Source: an uncultured Gemmatimonadales bacterium (lineage in GTDB: Bacteria; Gemmatimonadota; Gemmatimonadetes; JACCXV01; JAHWKZ01). From it: a stretch of 64,000 bases of DNA. A program made the translations under genes and the position numbers. The stretch is from assembly GCA_947259315.1 (NCBI GenBank), contig CAMYLR010000003.1, positions 1 through 64,000 on the forward strand. Reading direction: 5' to 3'. The notes under the pieces are model-generated. The model ran no database searches, was not told where the DNA came from, and saw only the letters and a program-made list of their open reading frames with translations. Positions 55,229 through 64,000 of the stretch are shown here, one piece after another (the stretch's first letter is position 1; each line of letters starts with the position of its first letter).

Positions 55229-56316
55229 GACTCCAGCACGCGCCGCACGCCGACAAGCCAACTCGCCAGACGATTTCCAAACTCTGACTGCATCGGATCC
55301 GCCGGGTTGAGCGTATCCCACGCGACCCCGTTGCGGGTCGTCGACGCATGCACCATCTGCCCGCCGGTGGTCAGGATCCCGACGTGGGTCACGCGCCCGC
55401 CGGGTGGCTCGACAAAGAACGCCAAATCTCCATCGTGGATCGCACTCCAGCCGTCGCCAGGGTCGATTTCGGCTCCGATCACGGATTGCTGATCCGCGTC
55501 GCGCGGTAGGCGCACCCCGTGGAGGCCGTAGACGCGTTGAACGAGACCCGAGCAGTCAAACCCTTTCTCGGATGTGCCACCCCACAGGTAAGGCAAGCCC
55601 ATAAAGGTCGCGGCGTGAGTGACGATCGCCGGGCCATCGTGTGGAAAAACATCACTCAGGCGGTCGCACGGCACCGCGGTTTCGGCTTCGACCCAGCCTC
55701 GAGTGCCATCTGGAAGCGTCAGCTCGAGAGCGTCGTCGCTGGCGCGAGCATCGACGACCGCACCCTGCACGAGGTCGGCCACGATCGGCGCTTCGAGGTC
55801 CGGTGCCTGTCGTGCTACTGCTCCGCGAGCGACGACGATCCACGATCCGTCGCGCGGTTCGTTAACCGCCAGGCGATCCCGATACTCACCGGTATCGCCG
55901 GGGTCGGATGTGAGGCAGGCGCCGTGGTGAACCCACGCCACGTAGCCGTCGCCCGTCTGTATCTGTAGCCAATCACCGCTTCGGCGAAGTGCAAGCGCCT
56001 CCTCACCCATGATCATCTGTGACACCATCTCGCTGGCGTGACTTGGATCGCGTCGCAGGTACGCCAAGCTCCTGTGTGTCACGACACGGGTCGCGCCTTT
56101 TAGCGCCCGCTCGGGCAAGAGCTGTACGTCGATCTCAGCCTGACCAGCGGCTTTGGCCTGGAGCTCCTTTAGCCCTTCGGCGGACGTCGTCGCACCGCTC
56201 AACCGCACCTCGCCGCTGGAGGTGCGATCGACGGTGATGTCCCACACCCCCAATCGGGGATCGGGAACGTGTCGCGCGCCGAGCTCCGTCGCGTGTTGCT
56301 CCCAGTTGGCCCTCAC
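55225..56316 (-). CDS. NlpC/P60-family peptidase with SH3-like domains
   Basis: The 363-residue protein has two SH3b-like regions (MIMGEEALALRRSGDWLQIQTGDGYVAWVHHGAC; GAVARQAPDLEAPIVADLVQGAVV...GTRGWVEAE) and a C-terminal NlpC/P60 catalytic domain. Catalytic residues are the Cys in GFDCSGLVQRVY and the His in GGRVTHVGIL. These enzymes cut gamma-D-glutamyl-diamino acid bonds in cell-wall peptides. No signal peptide is obvious at the GTG 56316 start, so it may act on recycled wall peptides in the cytosol. Start overlaps the ABC gene stop as GTGA. Confidence 0.9.
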   Translation of the reverse strand: MRANWEQHATELGARHVPDPRLGVWDITVDRTSSGEVRLSGATTSAEGLKELQAKAAGQAEIDVQLLPERALKGATRVVTHRSLAYLRRDPSHASEMVSQMIMGEEALALRRSGDWLQIQTGDGYVAWVHHGACLTSDPGDTGEYRDRLAVNEPRDGSWIVVARGAVARQAPDLEAPIVADLVQGAVVDARASDDALELTLPDGTRGWVEAETAVPCDRLSDVFPHDGPAIVTHAATFMGLPYLWGGTSEKGFDCSGLVQRVYGLHGVRLPRDADQQSVIGAEIDPGDGWSAIHDGDLAFFVEPPGGRVTHVGILTTGGQMVHASTTRNGVAWDTLNPADPMQSEFGNRLASWLVGVRRVLES

Positions 56317-58112
56317 GTTGGTTCGGCGGCCAAGCGCCGCCGCCCTTCCTGGTCAGCGAACTGGAGCTCGTACAGCCGCGCGTAAACACCTTCGCGAGCC
56401 AGCAGCCCCTGGTGGGTGCCGTGTTCGCAAACAGCTCCCTTGTGCAGGACGACGATCTGGTCGACGCGCCGAATCGTCGACAGCCGGTGGGCGATGACGA
56501 TCGACGAGCGGGCCGCCATCAGCTGTCCGATCGCCTTCTCGATCAGCGCCTCGCTGGCGCTGTCAACGCTGGAGGTGGCTTCGTCCAGGACGAGCAACGG
56601 TGGATCGTGAGCCAGGACTCGGGCGAACGCGACGAGCTGCTTCTGACCCGTCGACAGAGATCGCCCGCGCTCGCCGACTTCGGTATCGGCGCCGTCGGGG
56701 AGCTCGGCCACGAAGCCGTTGGCTCCGATCGCCTCCAAGGCCGCCGCGACGTTGCGATCGTCTACGCCGGCGGTGTCCAAATGAACGTTGTCGGCGACCG
56801 ACCGCGAGAACAGGAAAACGTCTTGTAAGACCAGGCCGACGCGACGACTGAGCTCATCCCGTGGGTACTCCCGCACGTCAAGTCCGTCGAGCAGGATCCG
56901 CCCCTTGGTTGGTTCATAGAAGCCGCACAGAAGGCTAGCACAGGTTGTTTTTCCAGAGCCGGTCGGGCCGACCAGCGCGAGCTTCTCGCCCGGTTGGACC
57001 CCAAACGAAACGCCGCGCAGCACCCAGGAGTCCGCGGTGTATCGGAACCACACATCGTCAAATACGATGCCGCCGTGTGGCGGTGGCAACTGCCGCCCAT
57101 CACGAGCCGGTGCCGGCGCCAACGGTTCGTCGAGCAAGGTGATCAGTCGTTCGCCCGAAGCCATCGCCGCCTGTAGCAGGTTGTACTTCTCGGCAAGATC
57201 TCGAATCGGACGGAAGAACTTCTGGGCGTACTGAAGAAAGGCGACCAGCGCGCCGAACGTAAGCGCTCCTCTCAAGATCTCGCCGCCGCCGTACCAAACG
57301 ATGAGCGCAACCGCAAGCGCTCCCACTAGCTCAATCAAAGGGTAGAACAAGGCGTAGTAGTGCACTGACGCGAGCTGCGCGCTCTGGTGTTCACGGTTGA
57401 TGTCGGCGAATTCGTCTGCGCTGGCGCGTTCCTGCCGAAACAGTTGGACCACCACCAAGCCCGAAACGCGCTCCTGGAGGTAGGCGTTGAGCCGCGCCAG
57501 CTGGCGTCGGATCTCGCGCTGCGCGTCACGCATACGGCGTCTCAACGGAAACGAGATCGCGAGCACCAGCGGGACAACCAGCAAGGTGATGATGGCAAGC
57601 TCGGCGTTGACCGCAAACATCATGATGGCGATCGCAACCAGCATCAGAGCATCGCTGAGCACCGCCACGACGCCAGACGAGAAGAGCTCATTCAACACCT
57701 CGACGTCTGACGTCACCCGTGTCACTAACCGACCGATCGGCTGACGATCGAAGAAAGACACCGGCAATCGCTGAAGACGCCCGAACAATCGCTCGCGCAG
57801 ATCGTGCATGGCCTGTTGGCCGACCCAGGCGGTTAGATACGTCTCACCGTAGCCGACACCAAGCTCGAGCACGAGCAGCCCCAGATAGACGAGCGCGATT
57901 GTGAGCAGGCCGGTCAAGTCACCGGTGGCGATGTAGCGATCGATGGCGACCTTGACGAGGTACGGCTGAAGGGCCTCTATCGTTGCCAACACGAGCAGCA
58001 ACGCCAACGCTCCCGTCACGTGTTTCCGGTACGGGACGAGAAACGCCAATAACCGCCGTGCCACCTGGGAGTCATAGGGAGCGTGGAGCGGTTCGTCCAT
58101 GCTGCGGCTCAC
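56313..58112 (-). CDS. ABC exporter, fused membrane-ATPase type
   Basis: The 599-residue half-transporter has six membrane helices (about 25-310) and a nucleotide-binding domain with Walker A GPTGSGKTTC, signature LSTGQKQL, Walker B LLVLDEATSS and the H-loop AHRLSTIR. It is most like MsbA/LmrA/MdlB-type exporters of lipids or drugs, acting as a dimer. GTG 58112 has AGGAG closely upstream; ATG 58100 is possible. A second such gene at 59348-61090 lies nearby, and the two may form a heterodimer. Confidence 0.93.
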   Translation of the reverse strand: MSRSMDEPLHAPYDSQVARRLLAFLVPYRKHVTGALALLLVLATIEALQPYLVKVAIDRYIATGDLTGLLTIALVYLGLLVLELGVGYGETYLTAWVGQQAMHDLRERLFGRLQRLPVSFFDRQPIGRLVTRVTSDVEVLNELFSSGVVAVLSDALMLVAIAIMMFAVNAELAIITLLVVPLVLAISFPLRRRMRDAQREIRRQLARLNAYLQERVSGLVVVQLFRQERASADEFADINREHQSAQLASVHYYALFYPLIELVGALAVALIVWYGGGEILRGALTFGALVAFLQYAQKFFRPIRDLAEKYNLLQAAMASGERLITLLDEPLAPAPARDGRQLPPPHGGIVFDDVWFRYTADSWVLRGVSFGVQPGEKLALVGPTGSGKTTCASLLCGFYEPTKGRILLDGLDVREYPRDELSRRVGLVLQDVFLFSRSVADNVHLDTAGVDDRNVAAALEAIGANGFVAELPDGADTEVGERGRSLSTGQKQLVAFARVLAHDPPLLVLDEATSSVDSASEALIEKAIGQLMAARSSIVIAHRLSTIRRVDQIVVLHKGAVCEHGTHQGLLAREGVYARLYELQFADQEGRRRLAAEPT

Positions 58113-58304
58113 GATTCTCCTGGACCGGGAAGAAATTCAGGTCGTTTCATCGTTGCGCAAAGGTGCCGGCCCGTGAAGCGTGGGTCAAGCCACGCCACGG
58201 GGCTAAGTTCGTCCGTTCAGCGCGTGTCGATCCGGACCCGTACCGCTGGCTTGGGGTACATGTCTACGAATCGATCGTTGGTCTGCTGAACGGAAGGAGT
58301 CTCG

Positions 58305-58640
58305 ATGAGAGCGCGGGCGATGGCTATACCGTGGTTGCTCGTCGCCATCTTGGCGGCGGGGGGGTGTCGGCAGGGTGGCGAAACAGTGGTCGACGAGGCT
58401 CGGGTCGACGAGCGCTTGGGTTCGCTCAAGGTGATGAACAGTGCTGACGAGCCGGTAACGATCTACTTGGATGGCGAAGAAGTGTATTCGGTTCCGCCAG
58501 GAACGGCGTATACATTCCGTAATCTGCCGACGCGCGAAGTCTCGATCTATGGCGTGGGTCGGGTCAGTGAGCGCCACTATGGCTTGCCAAAGCTGACGAT
58601 CGAAGAGGGAGGAGAGTACGAGTGGACGATTCGCCAGTGA
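58305..58640 (+). CDS. Small lipoprotein of unknown function
   Basis: The 111-residue protein starts at ATG 58305 after GGAAGGAG. It has a lipobox AILAAGGC, then a short beta-rich domain SLKVMNSADEPVTIYLDGEEVYSVPPGTAYTFRNLPTREVSIYGVG, which resembles PEGA-like or carbohydrate-binding-like folds. It overlaps the DsbA-like gene by 19 bases. The 192 bases upstream, between it and the ABC gene, show no clear element beyond weak promoter-like stretches. Confidence 0.7.
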   Translation: MRARAMAIPWLLVAILAAGGCRQGGETVVDEARVDERLGSLKVMNSADEPVTIYLDGEEVYSVPPGTAYTFRNLPTREVSIYGVGRVSERHYGLPKLTIEEGGEYEWTIRQ

Positions 58641-59341
58641 CACCGGGAGCGCCGCAGGTACCATCTGCTGATAGACGCCAGCGAGGCCTGGGACCGGCTG
58701 CCAGCATGCTCGTCCTGGGCATACTGATCGGACTCGGGATTGGATGGCTGACATGGCGCGGAACCCCTGGATCGGGTCCCGCCGTGGCCGCCGGGACCTC
58801 GCCCGAGTCTTCGGTGTTGGTGCACGGCGTCGACGTCGGGTCAGACCCCGTCCTCGGACCCGAGACCGCGCCGATCACTATCGTCGAGTTCTCTGATTTT
58901 GAATGTCCGTTCTGTGAGAAGTTCGCGCGCGAGACTGCGCCCGCATTGAGGCGTCAGTACGGCGACAAGATCCGCTGGATCTTCGTCAACAACCCGCTGC
59001 AGTCGATCCACCCCAAGGCCTATGACCTGGCGCTAGCGGGCGAGTGCGCCCACGAGCAGGGTCTTTTCTGGGAGTGGTACGACGTCATGTTCAGCGGCCA
59101 GTTTGGAACCGACGACGAGGCCGTAGCGGCGGCAGGACGGGCGATCGAAGTCGATGAGGGGCGCTTCGAGGCGTGCTATCGGAACGCCGATCACGCGGCC
59201 GAGGTGGCTACCGATTTGAAGGAGGCGCAGAAGTTCTACATCCTCGGTACGCCGACCTTTTTTGTGAACGGCCAACGCCTCGAGGGCGCGCTGCCAGCCG
59301 AAGTGTTCGCTGAAATCATCGACGAGCTGCTGGGCGCCTAA
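58622..59341 (+). CDS. DsbA-family thiol-disulfide oxidoreductase
   Basis: The 239-residue protein has one N-terminal membrane helix (about 28-45) and a periplasmic DsbA-type domain. The active site is C95-P-F-C98 in VEFSDFECPFCEKFARE, with the cis-proline in LGTPTFFVNGQ. Relatives include BdbD/DsbG-like proteins and Na+/H+ antiporter-associated forms. It should make or isomerise disulfides in exported proteins, of which several here have paired cysteines. The GTG start lies inside the preceding lipoprotein gene. Confidence 0.92.
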   Translation: MDDSPVTPGAPQVPSADRRQRGLGPAASMLVLGILIGLGIGWLTWRGTPGSGPAVAAGTSPESSVLVHGVDVGSDPVLGPETAPITIVEFSDFECPFCEKFARETAPALRRQYGDKIRWIFVNNPLQSIHPKAYDLALAGECAHEQGLFWEWYDVMFSGQFGTDDEAVAAAGRAIEVDEGRFEACYRNADHAAEVATDLKEAQKFYILGTPTFFVNGQRLEGALPAEVFAEIIDELLGA

Positions 59342-59347
59342 GCCCCT

Positions 59348-61090
59348 TCAAGCTTCTTCCAATGCGGCTTCCAGCTGTTGCCGGTGATACAGCTCTGCGT
59401 ACTGTCCGCCAGCCGCCAGAAGCTCATCGTGGGTGCCGCTCTCGGCGATGCGACCCTGCTCCAGGACGACGATCCGGTCCGCCGATCTCAGCGTCGATAC
59501 GCGGTGGCTGACGAGCAGAGTCGTCCGGTTGTTCATGAACGTTTCGAGGCGATCCAAGATCCGCTCCTCTGTCTCGGTGTCGACCGAAGAGAAAGCGTCG
59601 TCCAGTAGCAGAATCGTGGGTTCGGTCAGCACCGCTCGAGCCAGCGCCGCGCGCTGTTTTTGTCCTCCCGACAGCGTGATACCACGTTCTCCGACCACGG
59701 TCTCATATCGGTCTGGAAACGTCTCGACCTCTTTGGCCAAACCGCTGATCGACGTTGCCTCTTCGACCGACAGCTTGGCGTCGATCGCGCTGCCAAACTC
59801 TAGGTTCGCCTTCAACGTATCGCCAAACAGGAGCGGTTCCTGTTGAGCCACCGCTACCGCGCGACGCAACACGTCGAGCGGGTAATCTCGAATCGGGCGG
59901 CCGTCGATCTCGATCGTCCCCGCCTGTGGTTCGTACAACCGAGTGATCAGCCTCAGAAGCGTAGTCTTGCCGCTCCCCGTAGGGCCGGTGATCCCGACCG
60001 TCGCTCCGGCGGGTATCGATAGGTTGAAGTCATCCAAGACGGGAGGTCGATCCGGATGATAACGGAAGACGACGTTATCGAGAGCGATGCTCCCAGCGGT
60101 GATGGTCGCCGATGGGTCAGCGTCAGCGTCGTCGATCGTTGGAACGGCGAGCAGAACCGCGTTGAGCCGTCGCATCGCTGCGGTGGCGCGCTGAAGGAGG
60201 TTGGCGATCCAACCAAACGCGATCAGCGGCCAGCTGATCATCCCCAGGTACATCAAGAACGCCACCAAATCACCGAGCGTCATATGCCCGGCCACGACAC
60301 GGCGGCCCCCTAGCCAGAGCAGGATCAGCAGGCTCAGGCCGAGCAGGAAACCGAGGGCTGGGCCCAACACGGCCCGAACTCGAGCCAGCCTCAGGTTCGC
60401 CATGGCGTACTCTTCGCTTCGGGTTTCGAAGCGATCCTCCTCACCGCCGCGCAGACCGTAGGCGCGGACCACTCTGAGACCAGCCAGGTTCTCCTGGACG
60501 GTGGTCGTCAGCGTTGCTAGCGCCGTCTGACTGACGAGGCTCAGGCGATGGATTCGCTGTCCCATTAGCTTGACTGTCACCGAAACGAATGGCAGCGGCA
60601 GCAGCGCGAAGAGGGTTAACCACGGGTCGAGCCAGAGCATGAACGCGATCGCCAGCGCGATTGTCGCCACGGTATTGACGCCAAACAGAATCCCCGGTCC
60701 AAAGCTCATGCGGACGGCGCCGAGATCGTTGGAGAGACGACTCAAAACGTCGCCGGTTGGCAACCGATCAAAGAACGCCGGCGATTGTCGCAACAGGTTG
60801 GCGTAAAGATCGTCGCGGAGATCGGTTTCGATCTTTCGCGAAGCGCCGTAGATCAAGTGTCGTTGAGCGTACCGGAAGACACCTTGAATCACCGCGATCG
60901 CTACGATCGCTCCGGCGTAAACGGAAATCGTGGTCCAGTTCGCCTCGGTCTGGAGCGCGTCGACTGCGAACTTGACCACGATGGGGCTCAGGGAACCAAA
61001 CCCGGCGCTGAGGGCTATACAGATCGCCCCCCACACCAGGGATTTCTGATACGGTCGGACGTAGGGAATGAGCGAACGAAGAGGATGCAT
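59348..61090 (-). CDS. ABC exporter, fused membrane-ATPase type
   Basis: From ATG 61090 it is 580 residues: six membrane helices (about 15-310) and an ATPase domain with Walker A GPTGSGKTTLL, signature LSGGQKQRA, Walker B ILLLDDAFSS and H-loop SHRVSTLR. Walker B ends in D-D where an E usually follows the D, a degenerate catalytic site as found in one half of heterodimeric exporters. The partner at 56313 has the normal LDEA. CAGGAG lies upstream. The frame is open to 61147 but that overlaps the divergent gene. Confidence 0.93.
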   Translation of the reverse strand: MHPLRSLIPYVRPYQKSLVWGAICIALSAGFGSLSPIVVKFAVDALQTEANWTTISVYAGAIVAIAVIQGVFRYAQRHLIYGASRKIETDLRDDLYANLLRQSPAFFDRLPTGDVLSRLSNDLGAVRMSFGPGILFGVNTVATIALAIAFMLWLDPWLTLFALLPLPFVSVTVKLMGQRIHRLSLVSQTALATLTTTVQENLAGLRVVRAYGLRGGEEDRFETRSEEYAMANLRLARVRAVLGPALGFLLGLSLLILLWLGGRRVVAGHMTLGDLVAFLMYLGMISWPLIAFGWIANLLQRATAAMRRLNAVLLAVPTIDDADADPSATITAGSIALDNVVFRYHPDRPPVLDDFNLSIPAGATVGITGPTGSGKTTLLRLITRLYEPQAGTIEIDGRPIRDYPLDVLRRAVAVAQQEPLLFGDTLKANLEFGSAIDAKLSVEEATSISGLAKEVETFPDRYETVVGERGITLSGGQKQRAALARAVLTEPTILLLDDAFSSVDTETEERILDRLETFMNNRTTLLVSHRVSTLRSADRIVVLEQGRIAESGTHDELLAAGGQYAELYHRQQLEAALEEA

Positions 61091-62012
61091 GCGCCGTAAG
61101 CTCCTGAAGCGGGCGGCCCGTGGCCAGCCCGGCGTCGCAGCGGTCATGATCGCGGTCGCGCTCGGATGTCAGCACGAACCCGGCCGCACCATCGTTGTCG
61201 AGGCCGACTCGACCGCCGCGACCCCGGCGTCATTTGACACCATTCCGGCGGTCGCCCCACCAACTCCCAAAGCGATCGAAGAGGTCGTCATTGTAGAGCG
61301 GTCGGCGTCTCCCGCCGACCTGGAAGACCCGGTTCCGGAACCCGTCGATATCTCCGAGGTGCCACACGGGACCCAGGCCGGGGAGCCCGACACGGTCGCC
61401 ATCATGATCGAAGAAGCGGCTGAATCAACGACTCTCGATCCGGCTCTGCCGGAGGGAACGCAACTCGAACTCGAGCTCAGAACGCCACTCCATTCGGCAA
61501 CCACGCTCGTCGGAGACCGCTTTGCGGCTCGGCTCACCGATGACGTACGGGTCGGTGAAACGGTCGTGCTGCCGGCCCATACGTTGGTCGAGGGCCGGGT
61601 CAGCCGGGTTGTGAGAGCCGACGAGGGCGACGACGAGGAGCCGGCGCAGGTCGAGCTCGAGTTTTGGTCGCTGATCCTGCCGTCGGGCGAACGGCGCCCT
61701 TTCAGGGCCGAGCTGGTGGATTCCCCAGCCGATGAGCTCGAAGCAGAGGTCGATGATGGCGCCGGTGGTGACAGGGTGGCGGGTGCGGCCAAGGGCGCCT
61801 TGACTGGAGCGCTGCTGGGTCAGGTATTGGGCGGCGGATCCAGGTCGGTCCTCGTCGGAACGATCCTCGGTGGTGTGGCCGGCGCCACGCTCGTCGCGTC
61901 GACACCCGATCGCGAGGTCATCGTACCCAGCGGCACACTCCTGACCGTCGTGCTGAGCGTCCCAATCAGCCTATCGCTTCCCGAGATCAGCGAGCCCTCC
62001 ACCGAGCCTTAG
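61089..62012 (+). CDS. Lipoprotein with glycine-zipper segment
   Basis: From ATG 61089 it is 307 residues (ATG 61068 gives 314). A signal with lipobox AVALGC is followed by an acidic, proline-rich linker (about 30-120), a beta-rich domain with GTQLELELRTPLHSATTLVGDRFAARLTDDVRVGETVVLPAHTLVEGRV, and a glycine-zipper GAAKGALTGALLGQVLGGG...GTILGGVAGATLVA that may insert in a membrane. Its start codon shares bases with that of the divergent ABC gene. Family not recognised beyond these features. Confidence 0.7.
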   Translation: MRRKLLKRAARGQPGVAAVMIAVALGCQHEPGRTIVVEADSTAATPASFDTIPAVAPPTPKAIEEVVIVERSASPADLEDPVPEPVDISEVPHGTQAGEPDTVAIMIEEAAESTTLDPALPEGTQLELELRTPLHSATTLVGDRFAARLTDDVRVGETVVLPAHTLVEGRVSRVVRADEGDDEEPAQVELEFWSLILPSGERRPFRAELVDSPADELEAEVDDGAGGDRVAGAAKGALTGALLGQVLGGGSRSVLVGTILGGVAGATLVASTPDREVIVPSGTLLTVVLSVPISLSLPEISEPSTEP

Positions 62013-63721
62013 AACCCGGCCGCCTCGCCCCCGCCGCGGAGGTCGCTCCGCCCATACAGGAGGCCGGTCTCGACCCCCAGCTCGATCCCCTGGGCACGCC
62101 CGGAGTAGCCGCGTCTCGTCTCGACGCGATGTCCCATCGACTCGAGTTGGTACACCGTATCCTCGGAAAGCGTCCATGGCTCGGCTCGAATCGTGTCCGG
62201 CAGGTGCTGATGATGAAACCGGCCACCGTCGAGCGCTTCGGCGAGCGTCATGTCGTAATCGATCGCGCCGATCAGGATCTGTGCGACCGTCGTGATGATC
62301 GTCGAGCCACCGGGGGAGCCGACGACGAACCTCGGATCCTCGTTCTGTACGACGATCGTCGGTGTCATCGCGGATAGCGGTCGTTTGCCGGGCTGGATGG
62401 CGTTCGATCGCCCCTGTACGAGCCCGTACGCGTTTGGCACGCCGGGCTTCACAGTCAGATCGTCCATCTCGTTGTTGAGAAAGAAGCCGGCGGCGGTCTC
62501 TAGCGATCCGAACGAGCCGTTTATAGTGGTTGTGGATGCGACCGCGTTCCCCATCGGGTCGACGATCGAGAAGTGTGTCGTCTCGGTGCTCTCCGCCGTA
62601 ACTCGTGCCGATGATGCGCTGAGCTCGGGACGGATATCGATGGACGATGTGGCGCGCAGCGTGTCGATCGAAGCTGCGAGATCATGGGCATACGATTCGG
62701 TCAAAATCGATTGTGGGATGTCGACAAAGTCAGGATCGCCAAGCAACGCGTTGCGCTCGGCAAATGCGCGTCGCATCGCCTCGACGATGCGGTGAACCGC
62801 GCGCGCGCCATGATAGGGGTACTCGCCTAGCTCGACCGTCTCGAGCTGCTCGAGGATGAGCTTGAGCGTGATCCCGCCCGAAGATGGGGGACCCATGCTG
62901 TGAACGGTGTAACCACGGTAATCGAACGTGATCGGAGGTCGCTCGACGGCGCGGTACCGGCGCAGGTCTTCGTGAGTGATCAAGCCTCCGCGGCGCTCCA
63001 TCGCCCCGACGATCGAGTCGGCGATCTCGCCGCGGTAGAAGACGTCCGGCCCACGGGCCGCGATCAACCGGAGGGTGCGCGCGAGCGCGGGCTGGCGCAG
63101 GGTATCTCCAACCGCCGGCAGTTGACCGGTTGGGAGTAGCATCGCCGCGGCGCCAGGGAAACGCCGAATGTCGTCGATCTTGCCGGCGATCAACCGACGC
63201 GAGTACGGGTCGACCGGAAAGCCTCGCTCGGCCAGTTCGATCGCTGGCTCGATGAGGTCTGCCCAGGGCAGCGTCGCGTGGCGTTCGTGAACGAGCTTCA
63301 TCCCGGCGACCGATCCGGGCGTGGCTACGGCAAGCGCGCCAAACCACGAAGGACGGTCAGGCCTCACTTCGCCGAACTCGTCCAGGTACATGTCCTCGCT
63401 GGCAGCCAAGGGCGCGGTTTCCCGGTAATCGTATGTGTGGACCACACCATCCGACGTGCGAACTACGAGAAATCCGCCGCCGCCGAGATTGCCAGCCGAG
63501 GGCAGAGCGACAGCAAGCGCGAAGTGAACCGCGATCGCTGCGTCAACGGCGTTTCCACCGCGGCGTAGGACTTCTACGCCGACGCGTGTCGCCTCGCTCT
63601 TCGCGCTCACCACCATCGCGCTGTCAGCGACGACCGGTGACCACCAGCGTGGTTGCTGGGCCAGGACCTTCGAACCGGTCAGCAGAGCGATCAGCAACCC
63701 GAGTGCTATCAGATTACGCAT
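62009..63721 (-). CDS. ggt: Gamma-glutamyltransferase
   Basis: The 570-residue precursor has a signal peptide (ending KVLA-Q) and the Ggt pattern: GGNAVDAAIAVHFAL, GNLGGGGFLVV, the arginine in YDYRETAP, PPSSGGITL and the autoprocessing site ESTETTHFSIVD. T381 would become the N-terminal nucleophile of the small subunit. Later, NNEMDDL and GKRPLSAMTPTIV, SPGGSTIITTV are in place. It hydrolyses or transfers gamma-glutamyl groups of glutathione and similar compounds in the periplasm. It overlaps the stop of the convergent lipoprotein gene (TTAG). Confidence 0.95.
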   Translation of the reverse strand: MRNLIALGLLIALLTGSKVLAQQPRWWSPVVADSAMVVSAKSEATRVGVEVLRRGGNAVDAAIAVHFALAVALPSAGNLGGGGFLVVRTSDGVVHTYDYRETAPLAASEDMYLDEFGEVRPDRPSWFGALAVATPGSVAGMKLVHERHATLPWADLIEPAIELAERGFPVDPYSRRLIAGKIDDIRRFPGAAAMLLPTGQLPAVGDTLRQPALARTLRLIAARGPDVFYRGEIADSIVGAMERRGGLITHEDLRRYRAVERPPITFDYRGYTVHSMGPPSSGGITLKLILEQLETVELGEYPYHGARAVHRIVEAMRRAFAERNALLGDPDFVDIPQSILTESYAHDLAASIDTLRATSSIDIRPELSASSARVTAESTETTHFSIVDPMGNAVASTTTINGSFGSLETAAGFFLNNEMDDLTVKPGVPNAYGLVQGRSNAIQPGKRPLSAMTPTIVVQNEDPRFVVGSPGGSTIITTVAQILIGAIDYDMTLAEALDGGRFHHQHLPDTIRAEPWTLSEDTVYQLESMGHRVETRRGYSGRAQGIELGVETGLLYGRSDLRGGGEAAGF

Positions 63722-63751
63722 GGCACGAATATATCATTACCTTCTGTACAC

Positions 63752-64000
63752 ATGAGGTCAGTCTGGAAACTGCTCGGTGTGGCGCTTACCGCGCTCACCC
63801 TGTTGTCGGTTGTGCACCCTGCGGCGGCTCAGGATACGGCGGTCGCAGAATCGGATACGACGGACGCAGAGCCGGATACGACAGCCGCTGAACCCGATCG
63901 CGTGTTCGTATACCGGGTCGAGATCGATGGCGCCATTCAGCCCGCGTCGGCCGAGTTTCTCGTCAACGCCATCGCCAAGGCGGGGGACGAGCGCGCCGAC
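63752..64000 (+). CDS. NfeD/ClpP-class membrane protease, N-terminal part
   Basis: The frame from ATG 63752 runs off the window end (83 codons seen). It has a signal peptide (about 1-26, ending AAA-Q), a short repeat-rich linker (AESDTTDAEPDTTAAEPD) and then VFVYRVEIDGAIQPASAEFLVNAIAKAGDERAD. The last block fits the start of the ClpP-like serine-protease domain of NfeD1 proteins. Such proteases usually work with a slipin; one is at 37521. The assignment rests on a short segment. Confidence 0.6.
   Translation, partial: MRSVWKLLGVALTALTLLSVVHPAAAQDTAVAESDTTDAEPDTTAAEPDRVFVYRVEIDGAIQPASAEFLVNAIAKAGDERAD

Overview
The window is about 61-62% GC, almost wholly coding, and looks like one stretch of free-living bacterial chromosome. 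I see no phage, plasmid, insertion sequence or CRISPR. Three secreted Ig-like/LVIVD-propeller proteins, a class II (B12-dependent) ribonucleotide reductase, SCO1/CtaG oxidase assembly genes, a TonB protein, many lipoproteins and a UbiE/MenG methyltransferase suggest an aerobic, diderm, non-proteobacterial organism. A Gemmatimonadota-like lineage is my best guess, but this is inference.

The strongest result is that three genes carry an in-frame TGA exactly where their family has its redox-active cysteine: an OsmC-like protein (687-1151, Sec63), a Bcp-type peroxiredoxin (34759-35226, minus, Sec46) and an AhpD/carboxymuconolactone-decarboxylase-like protein (47966-48526, minus, CxxU at 77-80). 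In each case homology continues in frame past the TGA, and a hairpin with G in its loop follows at a distance typical of bacterial SECIS elements. A standard gene caller would report each as two fragments or one truncated gene. The organism therefore very probably makes selenoproteins, although selA, selB, selC and selD are not in this window.

Layout. 1-4129: NmrA-like protein (partial), OsmC selenoprotein, NhaA, SDR, TonB-like protein. 4131-16748: the three Ig/LVIVD paralogues, interleaved with tRNA-Asn, a LOG-family hydrolase, a membrane protein, aconitase, glucose-6-phosphate isomerase and a putative outer-membrane protein. 16877-22625: an alpha/beta-hydrolase-OsmC fusion followed by a serine-biosynthesis set (SerB-like HAD with an apparent -1 frameshift at a G6 run, class V aminotransferase, SerA), DUF3291 and a Spy-like protein. 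22634-31467: secreted and membrane unknowns, two tandem paralogous mini-proteins, MetX, NadE, a Na+/Ca2+ exchanger and small genes. 31645-35226: NrdJ, a regulatory intergenic region, ErpA and the seleno-peroxiredoxin. 35286-47969: SCO1, CtaG, HAD, slipin, PepA, rhomboid, SAM hydrolase-like protein, Nudix, CutA, ParA, TPR protein, transsulfuration enzyme, PurD, MutM. 47966-50711 (minus): the AhpD-like selenoprotein, phosphoesterase, arginase, UbiE/MenG. 50704-53867: an ECF sigma operon with a putative anti-sigma factor and an adhesin-like beta-helix membrane protein. 53943-64000: methyltransferase, lipoproteins, NlpC/P60, two ABC exporters, DsbA-like protein, gamma-glutamyltransferase and the start of an NfeD/ClpP-class membrane protease.

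Genes are tightly packed. Co-directional neighbours often overlap as ATGA or GTGA, and five convergent pairs share a 4-nt CTAG or TTAG so that their stop codons overlap on opposite strands. Metabolic links include MetX with the transsulfuration enzyme (methionine/cysteine), SerA/aminotransferase/SerB-like (serine, also the carbon source for selenocysteine on its tRNA), and NrdJ beside ErpA.
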